Shown here one piece after another: positions 1 through 13,687 of a stretch of 64,000 nucleotides of DNA. The notes beneath the pieces are model-generated. The model ran no database searches. It was not told the DNA's origin and worked only from the letters and a program-made list of their open reading frames with translations. The stretch lies in assembly GCA_030686995.1 (NCBI GenBank), contig CM060680.1, positions 201,735,322 through 201,799,321 of the forward strand. Reading direction: 5' to 3'. A program made the position numbers and the translations under genes. The stretch is from Artemisia argyi (Eukaryota > Streptophyta > Magnoliopsida > Asterales > Asteraceae). The number at the start of each line of letters is the position of its first letter. Position 1 is the first letter of the stretch.

Positions 1-2745
<2,745 letters not shown>

Positions 2746-2798
<53 letters not shown>
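2746..2798. repeat. (TA)n microsatellite
   Basis: About 53 bp of uninterrupted TA repeat immediately follows the CTAG end of the Helitron-like element, consistent with insertion into or beside an AT tract. Confidence 0.95.
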
Positions 2799-2801
<3 letters not shown>

Positions 2802-3908
2802 AATTCCTTTGTTTATACCTTTCTTAAATGCATATTTGCTTCCAACATCATTAGATTCCATATACCATTCTTGTAATGTTGGATTTGGTATCTCTCTATA
2901 CTTGTCTAACAATGAAAGCAATGTTTATGTCACAATTTCATTGGAATATGGGTCTTTTCATTCACAAAATGCCACAACCACCATATGATAAAACCCATCG
3001 AACATTAAACAAAAGATATTGTACAACATATCTTAAACAATTTAAACATTAATAAAATGAAAAATATAGTAAGAATTAAGATGCCCGTATTTAAACACCA
3101 CCAAATGGTCTTATAGTAAGGCTATAGTTTCGAGTTATAAAAGGTACCTTGCTAGGTATGTATATTTGGAGGTGGTCATAGAAGAGCTGGAAACAATCCT
3201 AAGATCAACCCGGTGTAGCCGTGTACATCCGAGTGAAAAATTACATGCTTTTATATGTGAATAAACAAACACATGTCACAAACTAATGACTCTTTTTTAC
3301 ATGCTTTCAAGTGTCAATCTATTTCTTTTGATGATTTTACAATTCTTACCCTACCCTGTATTCTGAATGTACATACAAATATATTATAAAAGAATACAGA
3401 CATTGAATCTGCAACTTACCATACACAAATTCAATATAAAAGATACCAATTTGTAAGTATAACATACTTAAATCTGCAGCTAATCATTCACAAACTAATT
3501 TACTTAAATCTAACATACAAAACATTATTCTTCACATTTAATCTTCCACTATTCTTGAACAATTGGACCAGACTATCTTCAAGTAACTTTTGTCTTCAAC
3601 AAGCTCCTATCTTTTGTCTTCAACAAGCTCCTAAACAACGAGAAAGAAAACCAAAAATTATTTTGTATCTAAGAAAATATCAAGCAAAGTATCCCACAAA
3701 TCAAGTATAATATTATACATCCTTAAACATCACAGTCAAGACAACTAACTGAATCGCACAACAAAATGATACTAGTCTTTCTTGCAACAGTTACCATATT
3801 AGAATCACAAGCTTGTAGTAGCTATGGTATTATCTAAGAGAAATTGCATGTGCTGCTTTTTGCAAGGCAGGGGAAAGCAAATGAACAAGTATCATTAGAT
3901 TATTTTTA
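2799..3908. other. AT-rich intergenic DNA, no gene recognised
   Basis: Only a 63-codon plus-strand ORF at 2797-2988 and short stop-rich frames are present. No domain, RNA gene or transposon terminus was recognised. Sequence matching exons 5-7 of the ANK-PGG paralogues, which would be expected here downstream of copy A, was looked for and not found. Confidence 0.6.
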
Positions 3909-3909
3909 T

Positions 3910-4127
3910 CACTGGTCCTTGTGGTTCATTTAGTGCAAAGATCGTCCTTATTTTGCATTGTTACGTGCACTTTTGGTCCTTCATCATTGCAAAAATCATC
4001 CTTATGGTTTGCCAAATTTCACTGTTGAAGGAACAAAAGTGCAGGTAACAGTGCAAAATAAGGATGATCTTTGCACTTAATGAACCACAAGGACGATTTT
4101 TGCAATTTACTCTAATAATAAATAAAT
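3910..4127. mobile_element. Palindromic fold-back (MITE-like) element
   Basis: The arms at about 3912-3981 and 4029-4100 are inverted copies of each other (GGTCCTTGTGGTTCATTTAG on the left, its near complement on the right), with a loop of about 45 bp. Related wording (aaaatcgtccttgtggttt) recurs at about 21606, so this is a dispersed family. Its right edge coincides with the point where homology of copy A intron 4 to copies B and C stops, so it marks the breakpoint of the 3' truncation. Superfamily and target duplication were not determined. Confidence 0.7.
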
Positions 4128-4681
4128 AAAAATAACTTGTCACGAATTATGGTTCTATGTAGCCTACTAATTATTGACCTTTATATAACTCACACTTTCA
4201 ATTTCGACTTTTATGTATATTTTGTGACGATACGGAGGGGTAAAATTGTCACAAAAATTTAAATAATAAACAGAAATGTCGAAATTCAAAAGTGTGAGTC
4301 ATACAAAAATCAAAAAATTATTAAGTTGTATGGAACCACAAAATGTAACAAGTCAGTTACATTTTTTTTTCCTTACTTATTCCCTTTAAAGATAGTTTTA
4401 AAATAAAATAAAATAAAAACTAAAATTTTAAAATTTGATCAATTTACTTTCCCAGCCTCTCTTTGGCATGCACATTAACTTTTTATAAAGGGTTTATGTT
4501 TGTAATGATACAAAGAATTCGTAATAAGAAAAATGCGTGAAAAATAGGAGTTTAATAGTAGTTGGGGAAATGAAAATTAGCTTATTTTGTTTAAGGAAAC
4601 TTAAATAAGAAGTTAAAGAAGTTATAAAATTCTTTTCTTTTAATCATTTTTTCATGTTGTTGTTATTTAATGTTTATCTTC

Positions 4682-5868
4682 TCATGACTTACCACCAAAA
4701 AGTATCATAAAAAGAGTTATTAATATCTTTAAAGGTTGGCGACTACGATAGAAGTAGTTCCAAAGTCTGTCACGAGTAGGGGTGTAGGGAGCAGCTATCC
4801 TTTCAAACTCTTCCTCCGAACCTGAAACATAGATAAAAAAAATTGGCGTACGTACATGAGCTTTGATTAATTGAAATAATAAAGAAACAAGTCCATTACC
4901 ACTTTCCCAGAAATTGAGTTCACGTGGAAAGTTTTGAGCCAAAGCCATCAACACAGCATCACTGTCGGAAAGTATGGCATCGGGGTATTTATCGATTATC
5001 TTTTCGGCTAAGCCTACATATTGCAAAAAATTAATTAGTGGTATATAAAATGACAAGCTCATCACAACTTTTGAAGACAATAGACGACACTTACTGAAAT
5101 CTTGACAAGAGATAACAAGAACGACAAGCTCCTCGCCACTTTTGCCCGTAAAAAGAGCATCGTACTCTTTTTTTTGTTGTTCAAGCAGACACTTAGATGT
5201 CTTGATATCCTCGACACTTTTGCCCGTATAAAGAGCATCGTCCTCTTTTTCTTGTTGTTCAAGGGTCTTACATGTCATGATATTTTCGCCACTAATTAAA
5301 AGAGCATCGCACTCTTTTTCTTTTTGTTCAAGCACATACCTATATACTTTCATGTGCTCAAACAAACGCTGAGATGTCTTGGTATGCATATTGGAAATAG
5401 ATAAGGCAAGTGGAGTGTGACCCTCCTTGTCTTTGGCTAATAACAATTCTGGGCTTCTTTCCACCAAGATGTTGACAGCTTTAATGTTGCCACCAATAGC
5501 AGCAACATGAAGAAGACTGCTTCCATCTGAATTTACCATATCTAGTAGTGTGTTCTCTTTCGGTGTCATTTCCAATAATTTCTTTAATAATATATGATTC
5601 TTGGTAGAAGAACCCACTGCTACATGGAGTACTGTGTTTCCATTATTCGTGAATTTGTCCCAGGGATTAAGACCAACTTCTTTTGATCGGTCTATTACAA
5701 AATCAAGAAATCTGTCTCCTTCTATAATGAAATCATAAAGCCATCTCTTATCAATATCTTTTTCATCCTTGGTTTTTTCTTCTGTTGGCTCGTTTTTTGA
5801 TTTTGCATCTTCAGATATTGAATTCACTTCTATTTCTGGTTCTGCTTGTCTTGGCGTTAATTTTGTTT
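4682..5868 (-). CDS. Copy A ankyrin exons 2-4 (open through both introns)
   Basis: Exon 2 starts after a CATGTAG acceptor. Its first ETK codons fit the phase-1 donor of the gag-like exon, and the triplet that gives an apparent start at 5827 is GTG, not ATG. Introns 2 (5014-5094, 81 bp) and 3 (4822-4899, 78 bp) are multiples of three without stops, so the genomic frame stays open for 381 codons from 5827. Paralogy to B and C, GTAAGT/GTAATG donors and TAG/CAG acceptors show these are introns all the same. Residues rich in K, E and Q between the ankyrin block and the exon-2 end form about three imperfect repeats of a [17 protein letters not shown] unit. Confidence 0.75.
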
Positions 5869-6145
5869 CTACATGATCAAAATTTTCAATTTGGTTATCA
5901 AGGTTAAGAAAAACTACGGTAGAACATAGAAGATATGCGTTTTAATGTAAATCACCAAAGATTTCAAACAAAAAACTAAAGCAAAGACATATATACAGCT
6001 TCAGATCTAACGCTCAATTGCTAACAGGCAACAGCATCTCAAGAGTATGTACTTCAATTTACATACCACTTAAATTAAATTAAAATTAATAGAAAGCTAA
6101 AAAGCCCACCATATTAAAATTAATATATTAGACTAATATCAAGTA

Positions 6146-6402
6146 CTACCTCCGTCCCAATTTATTTGTCCACTTTTAATTTTCAAAGTCTTTGTTTGTC
6201 AAATTTGACCTTGAATATATTTGTTTGTGTTATTTCATATTTGATGCAAAATATATGAATAGATTGAGTTTTAAGTGTATTTTTAATTTGTATAATTTTC
6301 ATCAAGTATTCTATAACACAAATAAGAATATTAACGGTCAAAGTTGACAAATAAAGACTCAAAAAGTCAAAACTGGACAAATAAATTGGGACGGAGGGAG
6401 TA
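6146..6402. mobile_element. Stowaway-like MITE in copy A intron 1
   Basis: Terminal inverted repeats start CTACCTCCGTCCCAATTTAT and end with the near complement (AAATTGGGACGGAGGGAG), flanked by TA dinucleotides, as in Tc1/mariner-derived Stowaway MITEs. It is about 257 bp long and has no coding capacity. Confidence 0.85.
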
Positions 6403-7123
6403 ATTATTTTAGGACACGGGGTGTGAAAATGCAAATACGAGCTGGTATATGGCCAAGCGGTGTCAAGTCACAACAAAACATTCTTTTACGTAATTATTTC
6501 TATTACATTACTAGAATATTGAGCAACAGCGACAAAAATTAGCGACCAATTTAGATTGTCACAAAAAAATGGTTAACAGTGACAAATTAGAGATAGATTA
6601 GCTACAAAATTGGCTTTCATAAATTAGTGGCAAATTAGTGAGAAATCAGTAACAAATTTAGAGATGAATTACGCATCTGTCACAATTCTATCGCGAAATG
6701 TAATCATATATAGATGGAATTAGAGACGAACGTAGGTTGCAACTATTGGCGACATAACTTTGACGACATAACGATGGATTTTTTAAGCTGTCTCAAATAC
6801 GTCGCTAAGTTTTTGCACTTAGTTACTGATTAGCGATAGACTTGGGTATAATAATATAGTGGTTGTAATTCTTCACAGTAGTTTATTTTTACTTTTTTTC
6901 TTTGCCACGATAATTGGCGGCACATTAATTTTTAGTTCTCTCCATTTTTATCAATTCATCTATGATCTTTTATTTGAAAAACAAAAATTAATCAAAATAT
7001 ACTAGGTGACATGGTCCAAAAAGTTTTGGCGTCATTTATTTTATGAATTCCCTCCCATATTATCAGTTCTTAAGAAAAGTAACCAACATTAATTATACCA
7101 AATGTAATTTACAGTTATTGCGA

Positions 7124-7154
<31 letters not shown>

Positions 7155-7243
7155 TTAGAAACAAAAATGATAAAAGTTTAAATATTAAAAATTATTTAAT
7201 AAGACAAAAAGTTTAAAAATAAGCGAAACAAAAAGTAGTGTAA

Positions 7244-7686
7244 GTTTGGCGAAATGGGCTGGGGCTGGGGCTTAGACTTATTTTATAAGTCGAAATTAAA
7301 ATTTGTATTTTTATAAACTTGTTTGGCAAATGGACTGGGGCTGGGGCTTGGACTTATTTTATAAGTCAAAATTAAAATTTGTATTTGTATAAACTTGTTT
7401 GGCAAATAGACTAGGGCTGGGGCTTATTATTGCAAAATTACTAAAAAGAACATAATTAAATGAGTTTTTATATATGTTAGATATTTTTGTGGGTAAATAA
7501 GTAATTTATTCTTCAAAAGCCCCGGGCTAAAGTTTTTAGCCCCTTTTATGGGGCTAAAGTTTTTAGCCGACTTATTTTATAAGCCCTTCCATAAGCCCCA
7601 TGACAAACAGGATTTATTTTATTAACCGACTTATTTTAAAAGCCCGAGCTCATATAAGCCCCTATAAGCCCTTTGCCAAACACAGC
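7244..7686. mobile_element. Nested hAT-like fold-back MITE
   Basis: The ends GTTTGGC... and ...TTTGCCAAAC are inverted. Internal ACTGGGGCTGGGGCTT blocks are repeated three times on the left and mirrored as AAGCCC-type blocks on the right (ATAAGCCCCTATAAGCCC). It lies inside the CACTA element, so it inserted later. The hAT assignment rests only on the GTTTGGC-like terminus. Confidence 0.6.
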
Positions 7687-8442
7687 CGTAATCTTATGAA
7701 ATATAAGTCGAAAAGCACATAAGCGATAAGCTGCCAATATAAGCTTAAACAAGTAGCCCTATATTTTAGCAACTTATAAATGTTTATTTTAAAACAAAAA
7801 CATAAAAATAAAAATAATGATAATAATCATATTTTATTTCTAATCATATTGAATAAATAAAGTGTTACCAGTTTAGATAGATGAGAAAGTCAAAGACGTA
7901 ACAGTTACCACTTACGATTAAACCGAATATTTCGCCAACAACAATTACAGACGGAAATAGTTAATAATTTGACAAAAACCCAACCCTCTTATGTCAATAT
8001 TTTCTCTTAATTAATTCTCACCCAAGTGCAATCAAGATACGGCAACAACTTTGATTGAGGTACATCTTCACCGTTATGTTACAGTTATATCGATTCTTAA
8101 GTTTGAGTTTATGTTGATTATTCTTTGGACTAATTGTATTCATATGTTATGTATGTTACTTCCTAATTTAGGGATAATATATTCCAAATAATGGCCCGAC
8201 CTAGATTAGTAAAACTAACCGCACTAAAGTAGATTGTAATTTTGATATGATTGGAATTTGATGACATACATCAGTTGATTTCTATAAGCTTATGAGAATC
8301 CTAAATGAGTTTTGTACTATCTTTATATATATTAAGGTATCAATTTGTGGCAATTTGAATTTTTTATGTAGTTCCGATGATTCGAGTTCACATTGAAATG
8401 GCTTGCACGAGGACCACTGCGTCATGCTTGGTCACATAAAGC

Positions 8443-8680
8443 ATATTTTATCAATGGTTTCAAGTTTCACATGGAAAAATATGGCGAGGGTCGGTGACAC
8501 AACATTGGGGTATGTGTAAAAGGGTCGTGTTATAATGAGACTGAGTGCGACTTCTATGGGCTATTGGAAGAGATCATAGAGGTAGTCTATCATGGTGTGG
8601 GGCGTTTTGTTGTAATATTGTTTAAGTGTAAGTGGTTTGATGCGACTTCTATGGAGCAACGTGGGAGCAGTAAGTACATA
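8443..8680 (+). pseudogene. DUF4216 fragment of a CACTA transposase gene
   Basis: The translation contains NGFKFHMEKYGEGR, then after a break GVCVKGSCYNETECDFYG, LLEEIIEVVYHG and FKCKWFDATSMEQRGSS. This is the DUF4216 module usually found downstream of the catalytic part in the large plant CACTA transposase gene. A stop or frame break separates the first two blocks. It lies in the middle of the CACTA element, in line with a remnant of the element's own gene. The catalytic domain and the rest of the gene are missing. Confidence 0.75.
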
Positions 8681-8775
8681 ATTATTCTGGATTTTTCTTT
8701 AAATAATATGTAAATTTTAAATGTTGTAATAGTTGAGGTTATCGGTATAAATTTGATGAAGTTAGATATATCTTG

Positions 8776-9102
8776 CAGTTACTTTACCAACACGTTAATC
8801 CTTTCGGAAGTAAATGGACTTACCGAGGGTCCTACACTGATATACGTGGCACACTTCTTTACCGTTATTGTTGGTATGAAATTACTGGTCGCCTATAAAT
8901 TTCTGTTCAGTCATGTAAATTTTATTTGTCTGTTCATATAACTGATCACTAAGCGTTTCATCTTTTGGTCATATATTTAATTACAGGTGCTCAATGGTGG
9001 GCCCAAGATGTTGTGAATTCTATTCCTCTGCTGGGTTGGATTCCGTTTGTTGATGGTGCAGCTCCATCAAGGAATGCTTGTAGTTTTATCTGGTCGGTAT
9101 AA
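8776..9102 (+). pseudogene. Exon-like fragments of an unidentified gene inside the CACTA element
   Basis: Two exon-like blocks are visible. One, after a CTTGCAG acceptor at about 8778, reads QLLYQHVNPFGSKWTYRGSY and on to YRYCWYEITGRL. The other, after an ACAG acceptor at about 8984, reads AQWWAQDVVNSIPLLGWIPF then VDGAAPSRNACSFIW and ends at a GTATAA donor near 9101. The composition looks protein-coding and splice signals are in place, but I do not recognise the family. It may be a host-gene capture (Pack-CACTA) or a remnant of a CACTA gene. Confidence 0.4.
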
Positions 9103-11134
9103 TAACTTTTGCTATTAAGATTTTAAGCCCTGTGTGCTGGTCAAGAGTAGTATGCAAATAATTGTAATTTATAGTTGATACTGACTTAATAATAGATGCT
9201 TTATATACTATACGGAAAGATTGATTTCGTAGACCTGACTTAATATTCCATGTTATTGAATTCATGAATTCCTACCTATGGAGTAGTTCTGTTTATAGTC
9301 TTTGCCGTTATACCAACAATCACTTTTAAGTAAGTATTTCTCTCCATTTTAAAAGCAAATTTACTCAACATGTATACGAGTGTAACGTCCTTTTGCAACA
9401 TGAAAATTTGACAACATAATTCAGGTCAATGTATGTTGTCTTCTAGTTGCATTTTTTTTGTTTCAGTGTGCATAATGTTTTTTTGTTTGAGTGTGCAGAA
9501 TGTTTATATGGTTGTATGCCTGAGACATGGAAGCATGCTAAAGGCCTTGGCTATGGTAATCATATATCTTTATCTATCAAATGGTTAATCTCTTGATTCA
9601 TATAATACTTTCTGCTTTCTAGTAGTACAATTAATTGGGAATAGTAAGCTATGACTTAAGATACATACCTAATTGGGCTTATACTGATATGGGTATCAAG
9701 GAAAGGCCATGTATTGAGACATATATCAAATGTTTGGTTGTAGTCATGCTATGTTGCTTTTTGTGGGTGGATCATGATTATCGACCTTCAAGTTAATCTT
9801 AATGCGAGGACTTTATACTCGATCAAAGTGAACAATTGAGCTGTCATTCTTTGGATATATATCTAAAGATAAGTCAATATTGACCTACTTACTTCTTATG
9901 TTGTTGTTATGTTAACAACTTGGTGTGATTTTGGTGCCTTAACCTCATGAATCTGCATCTTAAAGCTATTAGTGCAATTCATACTTTTTCTTTATTAACG
10001 ATTTTGGCACGAGAAGTAGGGGATTGTATACATGTTTTGTTTAATAAGTATGCTCACCCACAGTGAAAAGAATATAGGGATTTTAGTCATTTCACTTAGT
10101 ACTTTGCAAGATGTAAATAAGCTGGCCTAAAATTAGAATAGTTTTGAAATCGTATTAGAAAAGAATAATGTTAGATTGTGTAAAGGTATTCTTAAAATTT
10201 ATGTGTAACCATTTAGTTTTCTTCTTTTTCAGGAGATATTTGTATCTTCAAGATGAGATCCTTGACGATTGACACCTTTTAAGAAGACGACGATACACGT
10301 TATCTGATTATATTGACATGCCTGCAGGAGTACTAATCTATGGTTATGTCCTATCATTTTGGTAAGGTAAATATTTTTATAAACTTGAGATTGCCTATAA
10401 AATCATGATTTTACCAACACTCTGTACTTATATATTTGTATATGCATTTTTGACCATAGGTGGATTCGGATCATTAAGCAAGAATATCTCAAAGAAGTTC
10501 ACATGGAAAACAATCATAATTTTCTAATTTCATAGAAATTGTATATAATCGTTCAGCTTATTATTATTCCTGGATCTATGTACAGCTGGTAGATCATTTC
10601 TTCTGAATGGTAATATATGTTGTATGATTATTTTGACTTTTGTATACAAAGTGATTATTTGAATGATGATGCTTTCTTTGTTTAATTGTTGTGCTCATAG
10701 TTTAATATTTGTGAGCAAAATAACATTTTCACTAATACATCAAATTGTAATGACGGTTTTGAGACAATAGTTTAGTGGCAGATTAACGACAAATATTTCC
10801 ATCTCTAGTAGCGATGGAATAACTACAAAATGGCTGGCTCGTTGTTACTATTAGAGACAGAAAGTTTGTCGGTAAGCCGTCACATGATGGTCGAATCAAA
10901 TTTAGTTTAGGTAACTTTAAAAAGGCTCTAGTGAGGGGTTTGAGTCCGAAAATCCGTCGCCGAAACTCTAAAACTTTTGTCGCTAAACTTGTCACTAAAA
11001 TTTTGCGAGGCCCTTTTTAGTGACGGAATATATCCATCACGATTCTGTCGTTGAAGGGCTTTAATGACATAATAACGATGCAAACTTTCGTTGCTGATGC
11101 CCGATTTTCTAGTAGTGTTATAATTATGATGAAA

Positions 11135-11138
<4 letters not shown>

Positions 11139-11182
<44 letters not shown>
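11139..11182. repeat. Poly(A) tract, 44 bp
   Basis: A homopolymer immediately downstream of the CACTA target duplication in copy A intron 1. A second A-run occurs at about 11524-11543. Confidence 0.9.
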
Positions 11183-11183
<1 letters not shown>

Positions 11184-11689
11184 GTGATTTAGTAGATCAT
11201 TGCATGTCTTTGACTTTTAAGTTAAAAAAACATACTAGTAACTATTAGAGAGCCCAAGCCATCCGTTGTCAAATAAAAAATGGAACAAAATACACCATTG
11301 TATTAACTAATCAATCGGCATGTCATTATAAGTTTTATGAGAGCATCCCAATGCTAAAATCTTATCAAAGACTATTCTTATAAAAAAATCTACAAAAAAG
11401 CTTTTGCTCAAGAAATACGTCAAATGCAAAAAAACCATTCCAAAAGTTTTATGTGAGAAGTGTATTGTCAAATGTCAAGCCATTGCTTCAAAGTTTCATG
11501 AAAAAAGTTACGCTCCAATGATTAAAAAAAAAAAAAAAAAAAAACTAAACTATTGAAAATTATTTGCTCAACAAAATTCATTTCTCAAATCACCATTGGA
11601 GATGTTGTGATCGCTGCATAATTTTAACTATTTGTCTAAATCACAAAACCAAACAAATAAAACTTTAATTAGCAAAGGAAATATTGTAC

Positions 11690-12113
11690 CTGCAACTGCT
11701 TGTTCACGAAGTGAAGGACCATAACTACGTTGCAGTTCATCCCATAAATCTTTTGCAGTGAAATCTGTGATCTTTTGCTTGTGTGTGAGATGATTGACAA
11801 CCTTGTTGAATGCTTCTTCAGAAAGTGAACCAAGAATCCAACCTTTGACAAGTGAATCTGATACAATCCATGCCTCCAGGTCTCCCACTTTCCCCTTCGC
11901 ATTCCCCGCAGGACTTGGAAACTGACCGTCGATGAAACCATACATTTGATGACTCTTTAAAAGGCATAACATCTGCGTTTTCCACATATTATACTTATTC
12001 TTACCACTAAGCTTCACGGTAACAATATTTGGGTTAATAAGTGAAGGGTATGGGTATACTTCACCAACATTCACTATGAAACTTGGATTAGAAGTTGAAG
12101 TTGCATTCGTCAT
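11690..12113 (-). CDS. Copy A exon 1: copia gag-like domain
   Basis: The exon has an ATG start and 141 codons plus one base, ending GCAG|GTACAA (a strong donor). The protein begins [20 protein letters not shown] and carries the pattern of the copia gag N-terminus (DUF4219/Retrotran_gag_3 then UBN2): VKLSGKNKYNMWKTQM, YGFIDGQFPSP, a [20 protein letters not shown] block and TAKDLWDELQRSYG. There is no zinc knuckle, protease or pol downstream. The nearest coding region on the strand is the ankyrin exon 5.8 kb away. The exon and about 1.9 kb around it are duplicated at copy C, giving near-identical protein. Confidence 0.78.
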
Positions 12114-13687
12114 CTTGATCTTAATTTAATTTTGTATCTTGTTTACTCTGTGTCCAACTAACAGATGAAGTTGGCTTTTAATAACGCTAAGAAAAGCGAC
12201 AACAGGATTTGGTGGCATATACAAGTGGTGGATTCGGATGAGATATGAGGAGACGATATATCATAAGTCTTCGGTCATTTTATGGTTTAAGATTTATTAA
12301 AATTTTATATTTTACTACTGATACATTTAGATAAAATTGAAGTTTTTAGAAAAGTTTATCAATACGAAACGAAATTTGATCAGTATCCCGTGACGCCGCA
12401 AGACCCACCATCACTGCTCAAATCATATATCGAATGTTATAAATCAAACAACCTACTCATTTCATATGTATTGTTGTGGGATGTATTAACCATACAGGGG
12501 ACAAGGGTGGCAGGCCCCTTGTCTCCTCCTTGTCCCTTATTTTTTTTTCAGTATAACCCCGCTTTTTGTCAGTTTTTGTTCCGTATTTCTGACAGTTTTA
12601 AGCGTTTGACATATTAAACTTTACATTTTCTGTTTCGCACTTTCAGGTTTATAGCTTTTTGATATAAACAAAATTATAAAAATAAAAAAAATAGAGGGGG
12701 AGTGTGGCTAAAAACTAGAGAAGGGTGTGGTCAACAATAACCATTGTTGTTCATGCTACTATTTTTTCCTCTTTTTTAATCTTTTATACGTAGTATATCA
12801 TGAGCCATCACAGTTAGTTATTAGAAAAAGAAAAATGATTGTTGTACCTAAATGTGCCTAATAACATGCCTACAAATCTGATTGGTCATTTTTTCGAAAA
12901 TTAAGCAAACATTTTATGTGATTCCTACTATACCCATTTGTTAATAGTTAAGAATACTTTCCGCATCTTCTTATCACAATTAGTAACCGCTGTTTGCCTG
13001 TTTCCATGGATCACGTCACAACCGGCCATCAAAACCTTATCTTCATTAATAACATACGCTTACTTTTAAACAAGATCATGCACACTAATATATTGGAACC
13101 CAAGTGATACTGTAGTAATACTGTAATCCTACAATGGATTAATATTATACAAACTTTAAGAGTATCTATTTTAAGATAAACAAACAAAGGATAACTGATT
13201 GAATCGAGTGGTAGCCAGTGTGTCGTTTCTGAACCAAGTATTATATCGAATTCGAAGATGACGTGACACTAGTTGTTTGATCTGCTTACAATGCAATTTG
13301 ATTTTTAGATCATAAGAAAAAAGAATATTATTGTGTGGACTTGAATATTCATACATAAAGACGTTTTCTTTTGGCATATAAAATTAACAGGAAGAAAGAT
13401 GTTCATGATCTTTGGGTTATCCAATTGAAAGAAGGAGACGAAGATCACATAATTAAACAGAGAAAATATTAAAACTTAATAAGGAATTAATTTACTAAGG
13501 GTATATAAGGAATACTATCATTAGGCATAATATTAGGTCTATTAATTAGGCATGAATATCAAAACTCTTTAAAAGATATGCTTATAACCATAATATTAAA
13601 AAGATGATACATTACGATTAGAAACAAGAATTAGAACTAATGAGAGTCTAATCAAGTTTCTCCGTTCTAAAAAAATACGTCCTATAA
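12114..13687. other. Upstream region of copy A, duplicated at copy C
   Basis: This stretch has no gene of its own. It is strongly similar to 47981-48060 plus 48600-49946 upstream of copy C, for example the shared CGTGACGCCGCAAGACCCAC at about 12388 and 48836. It therefore forms the 5' flank/promoter side of the duplicated gene block. Short ORFs at 12390-12617 and 13171-13377 occur in both duplicates but show no recognised domain and are probably spurious. Confidence 0.7.

Larger units (their letters stand above)
6506..11117. mobile_element. CACTA (En/Spm) transposon, non-autonomous, in copy A intron 1
   Basis: The right end is the complement of CACTACTAGAAAATCGGGC, a canonical CACTA terminus. 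The left end, CATTACTAGAATATTGAGC, is its decayed partner. TTA on both sides (6503-6505 and 11118-11120) is the expected 3-bp target duplication. Both subterminal regions (about 6520-6870 and 10740-11100) carry short repeats typical of transposase-binding zones (gcgac, tgacga, cgtcgct). Inside are a DUF4216-type fragment on the plus strand, exon-like pieces that may be captured, and a nested fold-back MITE. No transposase (TnpD) catalytic domain was seen, so it would need a helper. The paralogous intron in copy B at about 23277-23310 shows the same flank without the element. Confidence 0.88.
4682..12113 (-). pseudogene. Copy A: 3'-truncated gag-like/ankyrin gene of the ANK-PGG family
   Basis: Predicted exons: 12113..11690, 5868..5095, 5013..4900 and 4821..4693 or on to the stop at 4682. 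Exons 1-3 end in GT donors and exons 2-4 begin after AG acceptors, all in phase 1. Reading into the stop gives about 483 residues: gag-like N-terminus, two to three ankyrin repeats ([34 protein letters not shown]), a charged repetitive linker and a short tail. The linker, last ankyrin repeat and four-helix PGG domain (exons 5-7 of copies B and C) are absent, so the product would not be membrane-anchored. Intron 1 (5821 bp) is swollen by a MITE and a 4.6-kb CACTA element. No internal stop was seen, so a soluble ankyrin protein cannot be excluded; a truncated pseudogene is more likely. Confidence 0.72.

Noticed and set aside
5062..5299. Overlapping ORFs on both strands in copy A exon 2
   Set aside because: They lie in other frames of the repetitive linker of the ankyrin exon and show no domain.
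11690..12113. Gag-like ORF as an ordinary copia retrotransposon
   Set aside because: No LTRs, zinc knuckle, protease, integrase or RT were seen nearby, and the same exon with the same donor precedes all three ankyrin genes.
12390..12617. ORF conserved between the two duplicates (also 48764-49000), and 13171-13377 with 49596-49802
   Set aside because: Conservation reflects recent segmental duplication; frames differ at the ends and no domain, start context or splice pattern supports a gene.
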